This document shows, in pieces, positions 37,541 to 48,913 of a DNA stretch of 64,000 nucleotides. A program made the position numbers and the translations under genes. The stretch covers positions 5,394,001 through 5,458,000 of the forward strand of contig NC_079882.1 in assembly GCF_029227915.1 (NCBI RefSeq). Direction: 5' to 3'. Numbering within the stretch: the first letter of the stretch is position 1; every line of letters begins with the position of its first letter. The notes under the pieces are model-generated. The model did not search any database, had not been told where the DNA came from, and was given only the letters and a program-made list of their open reading frames with translations. This stretch comes from Hydractinia symbiolongicarpus (Eukaryota > Cnidaria > Hydrozoa > Anthoathecata > Hydractiniidae).

Positions 37541-38882
37541 ACAATGCTATTTCCTTACTGGTTTCTGAGTGAAAGGGTTTTCACTTTTTGCATATAAATA
37601 AATAAATCCAAAATTGTTTCAACTTTTTTAGATAGCCTGGCTGAAAAATTTGTCGATAAAAAAATGAGGAATTATTTAGCCGGTGAAAAATATTTTTACC
37701 GACAAATTTTGTTTGCCGATGGAATTCTCTGCCCATGAATTTTCATATTATTATTAGAAAAGTTTCTTAATTTTCAAAGACTACGATTCAAAAATATATT
37801 TCTTGTTAAAATATGCATTCAGTCAAAGTAGCTATTTTTAAATTACCTCTTGTAACTCTACGTCAATAAGTAATGTCAAATCTAATGACATAAAACTCAA
37901 ATTTAAGTAACTAGTGACGAATGTCTCCTTTATTACAATCTTTGTTTCGAACTCAATTTCATAAAGGAAATTTTTTTTAATTGCACAGATAATATTAGAA
38001 TTGCTCAATAGAAAAGACATTACGTAGATAATGTTAAAATGCCTAATTGATTTCATTGGTTAAATATGCCAGAACACGTCAGAGCTTTTCGTTCGAAATA
38101 CTACTGTGTGGAAAGTGTTCGGACAGCGTCACTCCACAAGACACCTGCCTTTTATTTATAAAGATTAATATTCGCGAAAAGATTGATATTCGCGCAGATA
38201 TATTTTCGCAAATCATTTGCATGGGTTAGGAAGCTCTAAAAAACTTTTTTTTAATTATTTTGTGATTACAAATTTTTTCCCAGGAATTTCTTAAGAATGA
38301 AGGCTTTTCAATTTTCAAAAAATGTTTGTAGAAGGCGTCTTTTCATCGAGTTAGCATAATAGTAAGCTACAAATTAACCTCTGTTACTAATTGAAAAAGG
38401 GACAATTCAAAAAAATATTAATGGTTACGTAAAATTTAGTCTTTTTTCGGATTATATTCGCCATATTAAGGGAACCGCGAAAATTAATCTTACATTCAAC
38501 TCTCACAAAATATGTATATTCCTGAAGGAAGTGATTCGTATTAACTCCCAAAGTGCTGTCAAAGCAGATTTGGCAATATGTGACCATACTCACCAAAAAA
38601 AAAACCACTTGGAGGAGACCGTAGAGATGTGTTATCACTAACCTTTCTGTCTCTTTTTCTTCATTTATGTTTTTATTTATTGAATAATTTTTAGCAAAAT
38701 TATTCATATTTTGCTTTTTGTTATGTTTCTTTTTTGTTTTTTATTACCTCTAAATATAGATTGTTAGTAAGGTTGTTTGTCATAATAAAACACATTTAAA
38801 TGACATGTAAGAATAACAAAAACTTGATGATAGTGACGTTAGTGATAAAACGTATTATTCTTAACGAAGGAGAGCAATTTAA

Positions 38883-38895
38883 GGATTATATATAC
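38883..38895 (+). promoter_or_regulatory. TATA box for the histidine-rich gene
   Basis: GGATTATATATACTGC lies about 55-65 bp before the ATG at 38950. That fits a start site near 38915 and a short 5' leader. An in-frame TAA at 38944 shows that translation does not enter from upstream. Confidence 0.5.
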
Positions 38896-38949
38896 TGCAC
38901 TTTAGTCAAGCAGAAACAACAGTTGAAGATTGTATTGGAATTTTAAATA

Positions 38950-39294
38950 ATGTTTCATCACGAAGAATACGAAGTCAATCCAAAAGAGCATCATCACCAT
39001 CATAAAGGACTTTTTCATCATGGCAGCCCTAAGGCTGGGCGAGATGATAGCCCAAAGCATGAAAGAAAAGGACTTTTTCATCATGGCAGCCCTAAGGCTT
39101 GTCGAGATGACAGCCCAAAGCATGAACGAAAAGGACTTTTTCATCATGGCAGCCCTAAGGCTGGGCGAGATGATAGCCCAAAGCCTGAGCGAAAAGGATT
39201 TTTTCATCATGGCAGCCCAAACTTAGGACAACAGAAAAGTCCAAAGCAAGAAAGAAAAAGTAGCCATGACCACTTGGATCATGAGAATACGTAA
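38950..39294 (+). CDS. Histidine-rich protein with 21-residue tandem repeats
   Basis: This is a 114-residue ORF. After MFHHEEYEVNPKEHHHHHKG come three near-perfect 63-nt units encoding GLFHHGSPKAGRDDSPKHER-type repeats and a shorter diverged fourth. It ends KSSHDHLDHENT. It is rich in His, Asp, Lys and Ser-Pro, so metal binding or phosphorylation at SP sites is plausible but unproven. A strong GTAAGC donor at 39291 overlaps the stop. Spliced there, it leaves phase 2, which fits the acceptor before the aminotransferase ATG at 48914. It may therefore be a stand-alone gene or an alternative first exon of that gene. Confidence 0.6.
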   Translation: MFHHEEYEVNPKEHHHHHKGLFHHGSPKAGRDDSPKHERKGLFHHGSPKACRDDSPKHERKGLFHHGSPKAGRDDSPKPERKGFFHHGSPNLGQQKSPKQERKSSHDHLDHENT

Positions 39295-39970
39295 GCACGA
39301 AGATTTTTAAGATTATTTCATAATCTGCTATTTTGTTTTATTTTGATATTTTATTTTATTTATTTATTCCCACACAAATCTTTTATATTATTCAAACTTA
39401 GATATTTAATTCTGTTTTTTTAACGATTAATACTACACAAATATTTTAATGCCAGATGATATGTGATATTAAAGCGACTACGCGTGCGCAATTTAACTTA
39501 TAATATCCGACATAACTAAAAGTTTTGCAACATTAGTCAGAAAAGCTTTTATTATAAAGAGCAACAAAAGATATAGTTTTTAGTACTACCTGAAAACCTT
39601 TTTTTCGGACCTTTCCTTCGAGTATAGATTTAAGATATTTTATGCCAGGACGGAAGGTTCAGAATTCGATTTTTATATAACAAACGAAGAATCCCTGGAG
39701 ACGAAGTTAGTTATGTAACATTCTCTTGAAATTTTGGAGGAAAATAAGTACTAATGCTTTTTGTTCGGTTTGGGTATTAGCTACATCATTTAAGTGTATT
39801 TTAACGCTGTAATTATCTCTGTCAGAGAAAGCAAACTTCTTTTGTTTACACACAGCGTGTAGCAGCGAGATTAACTTAGCGAAGATTTGTTGTGGAAAAA
39901 AAAAAAGTAGAAACTTTTACCATACAGCAATCTTAAACCGTCATTCAAAAATCTTAATTTTTTTTAGTTT

Positions 39971-40040
39971 CGCAACCATTATGTTTTTTGTTGTGGCGCA
40001 ACCATTATGTTTTTTGTTGTGGCGCAACCATTACGTTTTG
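39971..40040 (+). repeat. 26-bp tandem repeat, nearly three copies
   Basis: CGCAACCATTATGTTTTTTG followed by TTGTGG is repeated, and the third unit is partial with one change (TTACG). Confidence 0.9.
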
Positions 40041-40462
40041 TGTACTACATATGTGAAATTGAACTCAAAATATTCACTCATTCGCCTCATGGATCATAGA
40101 CTTTTAATAATAAACAAATGAATGCGTAGCTAAAACTAATAGGGGTTTAGTAACTAAGCTGTTCCATGTCTACCTGATGCATGTCTAATTAATGTTGACT
40201 GGGCGCTGACAACAGCAACATAACTACTTTAGCCTTGCTAATTAGATATTAAAGCTTTAATTAAATTACTAAAAATTTGTGTATGATTTTTTGTTGTATT
40301 AAAATTGTCATAATATCCCATCTAAGAAAAAGAGTGACACTACACGTTCGCTCTCCTTCATTGATGTTACTTTCCATCCGTACACTTTCAGGAGAAAAGT
40401 GTGTATTAAACAGACCACCAGAAAGTTTAAAGAGGTAGCAAATAAAACGTGCACGTTATAAT

Positions 40463-40576
40463 GTGAACGATTACCTAGCTGTGTATGACGAGCTCATTGT
40501 GTGAACGATTACCTAGCTGTGTATGACGAGCTCATTGTGTGAACGATTACCTAGCTGTGTATGACGAGCTCATTGT
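40463..40576 (+). repeat. 38-bp tandem repeat, three identical copies
   Basis: Three copies of a 38-bp unit starting GTGAACGATTACCTAGCTGT and ending GAGCTCATTGT follow head to tail with no differences seen. That suggests recent expansion. Confidence 0.92.
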
Positions 40577-40929
40577 TTGTCTACTTTTATTTCCCTAAAT
40601 ATTAAACTAATATTCGCCATCGTATAATTTGAAACAAAAATATACAGCGGTCTGCAAATACACAAAAAATCTGAAGTTGAATCAGAATTTAAATCAACAG
40701 TAAGAAATTTAAAATCAACCAGATTTCTCCAAAGCTATTCATTAATTGAATCTACAAAATAGTTGAAGCCTTTGTCATTTTTTTTATTGTACTGAACGTC
40801 AAAAACATTTGTCTATTTATTATGAGAACCAATTTGCTAACATAACGCTTTTCACACACTAAAATCATCTTTATCTGCTTAAAAAACTGAATCAAAGCAA
40901 TATTCCAAGAGGATAAACGAACATTCTTT

Positions 40930-41241
40930 TTACAAGCTCGTGAGCTTGTATTAAAACGCAAATGTGTCCTACAAGAATGGAAATTTTTGCCTCTCTGAGC
41001 ACCGACACGGGAGTAGTCGTGTGTTCGAATCTCATCTTGGTAACTATTTATACTTTTTTTTTTCTTTTTACTATCTCGCCCGCGAGGACGTGTTTACAGA
41101 CTAACCTAACGAAAATTGAAATTTCGAGAAATTTTCTATCAATATTATTGCCTATCCGAATAGCAAAATATGTCGTGTCTAACTTCAGCTTTTTATACAC
41201 TTTTTTGGCGAGGTTGTTTGCGTATATCATACGTCTTGTTT
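40930..41241 (+). mobile_element. tRNA-derived SINE, copy 2
   Basis: This is the second copy of the SINE at 12409-12953, in the same orientation. The first about 120 bp differ at only a few positions, and the tail (GCGAGGTTGTTTGCGTATAT) is also shared. The B-box-like GTTCGAATCTC is intact. Two dispersed copies with a tRNA-like head define a SINE family. Confidence 0.65.
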
Positions 41242-41249
41242 AATGTTAA

Positions 41250-44200
41250 TTTAAATATCAGTCTAATCTTTTAAGACCTTTTTACAAAATTCCGCAATCT
41301 GCGAGCACGGTATCATTGGAAAAAATGCATCACGGGATTAAGGCAACTTCGAGAATAGACTCTACGTCCATATCGGGTGCAGAGTTTTGGCGATAAGTAC
41401 TAAAGGAGTTTGAGGTAGAAGTTGTTCAATCTAGTGCTATTAAGAACCACAACAAGAAGAAGTTAATAAAAATTAAATTGATCTTTCAGTCGTCTGTCAT
41501 CTCGTATTTACACCTCGTTGTGGTTAGTTAGCAAGTAAGATATTATTTTTGTTTGTGCATACGTTACTATAGCTTACAATTTCACGCAATACACCTTTTA
41601 ACAAATACAGGAAAATACATATAAGTAGTGTATTTAATGAAATTAAGTTCTATCTGTTCTGTTCTATCCTTTACATAATGTTTTATAAATTCTGTTCGAA
41701 GAAACTCTTGTATGACCACCTCTAGCCAGCCACTGAATAAAATTGTTTTTTGATATACCGTCTTAAATTTAAAAAATGCAGAACTGGGATATGACGTAGC
41801 TCATGATAGATAGATCGCCGTCCGAGATTGTCAGAAAGAGAACAACGCCCTGGAGATAAGGATGTCATATATTATGACCTTATGGTAGTACAAACATGTT
41901 TTTACGCGTTCACATATTTTTTACATAAAGCCTTTTAAACGCAGTGTGAGATAAGGAGACTTTATATTTCCTGACTGTTTTGTTGATGCTAGTTATAGCT
42001 AGCAACGAAATCGCTAATTAACAGATACATAGAACCAAGTCAGAGCAGTATTAAATGCAAACCACGGCAACAAATTCCAGACAGTTATGAGTAACCTTTG
42101 TTAAAATCATAATACGTATTGCGAGTGTCAATAAACTATAGAACTTTTAATTAACAAATTTATAATCTTTTTGACTAAATAAGTAGTCCCGAGTAAAATT
42201 AGGATATCTGAAAAAATTTCTTTCAAATATTTTGGTCACAGAGATCTACTTTAATATATCACAATGATCTTGGAAGAAAAAAAAACTGTTTTATTTTACG
42301 TTCATATGAATGCTGGTGGGCGCTAAAAATTTGTATGAGACGTTGTTTTTAGAAAATTAAGAACATTAAAAATCAAATTTAAACATTGTTGGAGTCGGCT
42401 CTGTTGTTTTTTTTGCCTTCGTCGTAGTTTGTGATGTGAGAAGTGCGGCTGTGAAAGGATATAATTCATTAAAGAATTTAAAATTCGTTAAGTTATCCAA
42501 ATCGGAAATAAAAAATATTAAAATGGCTATTAAGTAGCAATTAATATGAAATTAAAAAAAGGTATCATATATGCAAAGGAAATTTACAGATTGTCCCCTT
42601 TTTGCGTAACAGTTTCAACTCAAAATACAAAAAATCTTGAACAAATAGTAGTCAATGAGCTAAATGCAGCAACTTTTTCTGATTTTTCATATCTTTAATA
42701 CTCCAGTCTGACAATAATCCTTCCTATGCTATTATTAGGAACTAGTGGGAGCATCCACGGGGATTTGCCCGTCGTTTTCATTTCCCGGTTTCGTGCATCT
42801 GTTATGAAATTACTCTGCGCTAGTCATGCTCCCTGAAAATATTCACTTATAGGCACAAGTATAACTACACGTTTTTCTTTTCAGTATAGTTTAACAAACA
42901 AAAATAGTCTGACATTTGACAAAAGTTAAAAAACACATTCATTTTATCAGAACATTTAGGCTGATATGTACCACCCAAAAGGTACTGTTATGCTGTTTTC
43001 TTGTAAAATACATTTACATCTATACAAAAATACTTAGCACATATAAGAAACAGACTCCTCTTGTAAATAGACTTAAAAGCAGTTTAAAAAAGCATCCAGC
43101 TTCAGCCAAAATTTTGAATTTATATGTAGCAATTATCTTTTTATTGGGTTTGTTTATTTCAATTGAAACGCAGGAACAAAATAGTCGACAAACAAAATAT
43201 CCACTTAAATCTAAAAATCTTTGTTTTTTCCATCATAAATCAGTTTTTGTTAATTTCTTTTAAAAACCACGAATAAGTGGAAGTAACGAAAGAGAAAAAT
43301 GTTAATTTATCCGTGTACGTTACGAAATTACATCGGGAGTACAATAAAAGTTAATCACCCATGAATTTTGTATAGTAATATTTTTTAATTAATCAAAGAT
43401 ATTTTTTTAAAAACACGCAAAATAAATTAGATATTGCATTTCCTGTTTCCGCGAAACAGATACTTTTTTGCGCCCAAATCGACAGACGGATACAGTTATT
43501 ATTATAGAGATTAACACTTCATTTCTATGAAATCCTTATAATTGGTATGGTAAATGACCTTCGTTTGGGTTGTGATTGGAATTTGCAGTTATATACCATA
43601 AAATGTTAGGAAAAATCTGCTTAGCTTTCTCGGATTTTGTTGAAAAAAGGAGAGAAAAAAATTGTATTTTCAGGTAAAATTTAGCATTTAATATAAAATT
43701 TTATGCTCTAAAAAATGCTAACATTCGTTCTATAACTATTATTCTTAGAATATAAGCAGACAGAGGGTATTTTTAGAAAAAACTTGGCCTAATGTAAACA
43801 CTTTACTGTTGCTTATTTATTTGAGATTTGTTTCTGTTTTTGCCAAATCGATTCTGGTATAAAGGTAGTTTTAGGTTTTTGGCATCCAGTGTTTAAACCA
43901 TTTTTACCTTACAGGAAAGTCACTGAAAATTTACTTCGTTACTTTTCTGCGACAAATTTTTCCCTGAAAAAAATAGTTAATATGATTGTAAATATCATCA
44001 TTTGCACAGACGCTCCAGCAAAAAAAGCACAAATCCATTATTTATTTTAAATAAGCACTGTAAATAAGCAAATCTTATATTTTTTTCTAAATTCTGCACA
44101 AAAAAAAGACCAAGTTATTGCATAGTTAAAACAACAACAATAAAAATCATAAAATATTCATTATCATTGGCAGGATGTTTGTATTGTTGCAATAAATAAG

Positions 44201-45870
44201 TTAACATCCACTGAGTGGTCTGGTTATTAAACAATAATGTTCAAAATGAGAACAATTCATTGACGATTTGTAACCCCTTTAAAGTCTTTAAAGAATTTAT
44301 TTTCGTGAAACTGTGTTAAATAGTGCGGCTACATTAAGAAGCTTATTAAATTAGAAATTAGAAACATACGCGAGTGTAAATAAGACAATCAATTTAACTC
44401 GACTTGCCACTTAATTAAAGTTAAAAGAGGTCACTGAAAAAGGTTGTTTAAGTGAACAAAATAAGATGCGTGTGTGTGCGTGTAGTGAGGGAGGAAGGAA
44501 GGTGTGTATCTCATTTGTGATAGAGATTTCCTTGAGGGTTGGAAGGTGTTGCTTTTAACCAGTACCATTTACCATTATTATAAATGTTGATTCAATGTTA
44601 TAGATGAAAAATGTTTGAAACTACAAAGAAAACCTTCAAAACATCAACTCTGAAACTCAAAGTTAGTCATCTATTCCTGCAAATGTTTATCTTTCTTTTT
44701 CACTTGACGCCAACTGTGACAAATGATACAAATCAACACAATATCACAAATAGTCTCAATTAACTGGATGTTTAGCACTCGTCAAATCTAACAAGCGACT
44801 CGTTTGTTTTCGTAACGTGAGCAAAGATTATATAATAGGATACTGATTATGGCTAATTTGGCGGGTAAAATAAATCTCTTAACCTCGATCTTGCTCTTAA
44901 AGTTAAGAAAATGGAATTTACTTTGACAGACAGCGGTGTCCATATGGTTACTTGAATTGCTGACCGAATCAATGACGAAGCGATAAAAAATTAATCTCGC
45001 ACCCAGGGTATTTTACATTTACAATAACTGCTTTGTGTAAGACATGGGAAAGACGTTGCTATAAAACTGTAAACATCTATTTGCGCTAATCATTCGTTAA
45101 TAAAGCATTAAGAAGGTTAATAAGCTCCATGTAACAAAAAACCACAAAGGTGAAGTTGCCAAATATAAAAAATTTCATTAAATCCTAAAGTAAAAATTTA
45201 ATAAACAAATGTCTCAAAGTAGTAACTACCATTTTGCGCGCAATAAACCTCATCCCCATTACATAATTTTGAAATTACTTTAATTAAATATTTTCCGCAG
45301 AACTTCACCAAAAGTGCATAGACGATACAAAAGTTGACAAAAACAATTGTAAGCGGAAGAATTTGTACAAATTGTAAAAAACACGTAAGTTATGCGGAGT
45401 CTGTTTCGTGTGGTGCATAAATACCCGATAATAAAAATTGACAATTAGTTCTAAAAATGTTCTGAAAATGTATTTTTTTAAAATGTTTGTTATTGATTCC
45501 GACTGCTGTCGTTGGTAAAAACACACATAACACGGTGGCTATTTATAAACCACAACATATTTCAATTAACTTTTATGAGACGATGGAATTAAACGCCAGC
45601 CCCTTTTTTCAATACGCCCACTTTAGTCAATACGCTCATGTCTTTGATTTTAATTGGTGCCATATACCACCTGACGTAGCGGTTGGGGTGCGTTTGTTAG
45701 TTCTTCCATCTTCTTATCTGAAAAAATTAGAATAAATGAATGACTAATTCACGAACTAAAAGTTGACGGTAGCGGACGCGAGTGGGTGAAAGCAAGAGAG
45801 ATTAAAATAACTTATTAATTTATTGTATTTCCACCAATCAAAACTGTCCATGCTATAATTTGATTGTGAC
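41250..45870. other. Gene-free stretch
   Basis: No exon, RNA gene or intact transposon is supported. A transposon-end-like CCACGGGGATTTGCCCG lies near 42755. A purine-rich TGTGTG/GGAAGG tract lies near 44470-44510. Confidence 0.4.
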
Positions 45871-45880
45871 GTCTGATAAA

Positions 45881-46018
45881 GTATAAAAGCTGTTGAGAAT
45901 GATACAATTTGGAATATATGTTAATGAAAAATTTGTGAAAGAAAGAGCAGGATAGGAAGAATTATAACTGAAAAATGCTGAGAACAAAATTTGTTATAAG
46001 GAAAACATTGAAAAAACA
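45881..46018 (+). CDS. Candidate promoter and leader exon (MLRTKFVIRK), phase 2
   Basis: A consensus-like TATAAAAG lies at about 45882. An ATG at 45975 opens MLRTKFVIRKTLKK and runs to a CAGTAAGA donor at 46019, leaving phase 2. Phase 2 fits the acceptor before the aminotransferase ATG, 2.9 kb downstream. A short upstream ORF begins near 45920. The coding part is inferred, although the TATA box is clear. Confidence 0.3.
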
Positions 46019-46019
46019 G

Positions 46020-48900
46020 TAAGATATTTCCATTTATTTTATTCTTAAATATTTAATTTTACCTCATTATTACCCTCAAATCATGTACCTAACGAAATTT
46101 AATTGTCGTGAGAACTAATTCTCGCAAGAAATCGTTTGAAAATAAAATTTAAATTCGACGAGAAATAATTTTCACCTCACGGAAACTAACTTTTGCAAAG
46201 TGACAAAATTTCCGCGAAAATTAATTTTCTTAAGGTAGGTTGATATCTTATTCAGTCGACGCACAGCCCTAGGGATGCCCCTCCTAATTCTGTCTTTACA
46301 CAAACCTGTATGGTTGTCGCTCAAACTAAAGTTGGATGACAGAAACATATTGTGCAGAGAAACACTAGTAGAGAAGGGGATAAAAAAAACCTAATTGCAA
46401 CTCGTGTAACTGAACATTTTAATAGTTTATATACACAAGATGTACACAAACTTTCTTTTATGGCGAAAATGCATCACATTAAAATAGCCATTTTGGATTT
46501 TTTAATACGTTGGGCGGCAGACGAAAAACGCGATTCCATATAAAATGAAAAAGGAATGATAAAGTAAAAAAAGAGTCGATATTACTAGGTTTGTTTTGAT
46601 TTGTAGATTCTAATGCTTATCGCGATATTTATAAATGTCTTCTTGTGTCCCAAGGAAGTTACCTTTCACCTTATAAAACTTCATTTTTTCATGGCGTAAT
46701 AAATTATATACGCTTATTATTTGTCTCATCATGTAACGCGATGCAACAATTTTCTAAACACATTTAAAATGGTTGACAATTCACTTTTCCGCTTTCGAGA
46801 TTAATACTATTGAGTACAAATAGAAAAATATTCTCATTTAAATATTCCATAGCATATAAAAATGAATTAATTCTGATGCTATCAAAAAAAGTTAACTGCA
46901 ACACGATTTGAAATTTTATTTAGTGTATAAGCCAACTACGGGCTACATATTTCTTAATGGGAACCAGAGAAACACAGGCTACAACATGCTTGTCGTTTCT
47001 GCGTGTCTGGTTAATCGAGGCTTACAATAGACATTGCTGACGTTACGCATATTATGAAATATTATTTTATCTTTTTTATGTGGATTTGTTTTTTAATGAC
47101 CAGTGATCAAGCTGATGTTGAAACAGGAAAGGAAAGGAATAATGTCACGTGACTGCAAAGTCATCTAAGGTATCATGAGGAATATTAAAACACAACATAT
47201 TCTATATCGCCTTACTACACTATCAACAAACTTGTCCCCATGTTTTTTTTTGTAGTTAAGGGAAGCCTGGGGAGAAGGTTTTACGATCATTTCTTGACAG
47301 TACATTGACACAACGCGTCTGGGAATAAAAAATAGAACGCTCGTTACGCACCCGCCTACATTGTCAATCTTTATTAAAAAAAGATGTTTATGTTCAATGT
47401 TAAAGAAGATAAAACACAGCATGTAGCGACGATGCTTTGCTATGTATAACCCTCCTCTGCGTATTCTTAGAGAATGACTCGATTTCCACGACAGTTTTTG
47501 CATCAATATTAGCAAAAAAATTGTTTTGTACTTTTTGTGATGAATAAAAATATAGAAAATAGAATTGTGAAATTGAATTATTGTCGCGCAATTCCTTATC
47601 GATTGCAAAACGTGAGAGAATTTCTTTTTAAAAAAAGTGGCTAAAGATTTAGCTATTCATTGACAAAATGCTTGGTTACAAAGTTTTTTATATTTCTTAA
47701 CGTGCATTGCGACCGATGGTGTGCAATGGAAATAATACAAAAAGATGGGAGCTAATAATCCACTCTGATGGGCAAATTGTTTATTTATGAATGATTTATA
47801 TATGTTGTGAGCATAACAAATGCACTCAAAACTAAATCCTGGTAATTTATCCAGGATTTTTCAACTGAATTGACATAAAGGGAGACTTCCTCACAGCGGT
47901 CTGCCATGCTTAGGAGCATCTTTCTGTGTACATGAATGCAAGAAAGACATGCACTGTAGTCGCAATAAATCACAACGCGTTCTTTTATTTCGAATTGAAA
48001 GGATTGAAATAAAAAGTATTTTCTATTTACAAATAGTAAGAACTTTATTAACTACACATAATTTTAATCGGTAATGAGGAAAACATTTTATAAATAAATG
48101 CAGAGGAATCAACGAATATGAGTAACAAATCAAGAAAATATCGATGCTTAAAATGTTGGCAAAGGTTAGACGAAGATTTCTGCATTGCAGAGTTAGTTCG
48201 TGTCATGACATCTGATTTTTATTTTTTTCACTGTTAATTCTAAATGTAAACAAAAAATATAAAATATGCACGCCTCATCAAAAGCCAGGAAAAAAAGTCT
48301 TCTCTTTTTTTTGCCCTGCAACTTTATTAAAAGTTTATTAATTTCGGTTTCAAATACACATTTTGAAGAAACCTCTATATAGAGTACTCCAGATAACTCT
48401 AACCTCTAGTAAACAAAAGAATAGTTCCACTTGTCGAATGTTTCAGTATTCAGGGCATTTGATAGTTCAAAATTTGACAAAAATGAAAAAGTGTTGGACC
48501 GAAAAGTTTCTTCTTTTTTAACTTTGACAGTCAAAAAGAAATAATACCCTGTATGCATTCACTGAAAATATGTTCTTCTAATGTACTTTGAAATTTACAA
48601 AATAATCATTTATTTATTTTCTGCAAGAAAACAGTAACCTTTTAAATTTTATTCTAAATAATTCTTTTGACTTTAAGTTACCGAAAGTATTTTGGCTCAG
48701 GGAACGGCTGCAGTAGCTCGACTCAGCGAAGTTCGAGCTATCGGATGTTCAAGATATTGGAATTTTACTATTGTTCTTAGCCATGGATGTGACATCATGT
48801 ACATGACCACACGCGAAGTTCTAACTGTCATTGAATAAACTACCACCTGGAGCAGCCAATGGGAGCAAGCTATTCGATCAAGGTATATATAATTAATCTC
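46020..48900. other. Region upstream of the aminotransferase, no supported gene
   Basis: Open frames near 46352-46543 (plus) and 47165-47608 (minus) lack ATG starts at their recorded ends, splice support and recognisable motifs. A TATATATAA lies at about 48883, 30 bp before the aminotransferase ATG, and could be a core promoter or just AT-rich intron. Confidence 0.35.
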
Positions 48901-48913
48901 TTTATTTTATAGC

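Noticed and set aside
38902-39210. 102-residue minus-strand ORF with KKSFSFMLWAIISPSLRAAM repeats
   Set aside because: It is the antisense shadow of the histidine-rich 63-bp repeats, which keep all frames open. The plus-strand frame has a TATA box, an ATG and a donor.
42916-43263. 115-residue plus-strand ORF with a hydrophobic segment
   Set aside because: It opens at a TTG without an ATG, is AT-driven in composition and has no motifs.
45487-45735. 82-residue plus-strand ORF
   Set aside because: It has a non-ATG start, no motifs, and sits upstream of the TATA box at 45.88 kb.
47165-47608. 147-residue minus-strand ORF
   Set aside because: There is no ATG at its start, no recognisable domain, skewed composition and no splice support. 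It is likely chance.
48858-48913. MGASYSIK start with a possible myristoylation signal spliced to the aminotransferase
   Set aside because: The intron would be only about 30 bp, and the join does not keep the aminotransferase frame.
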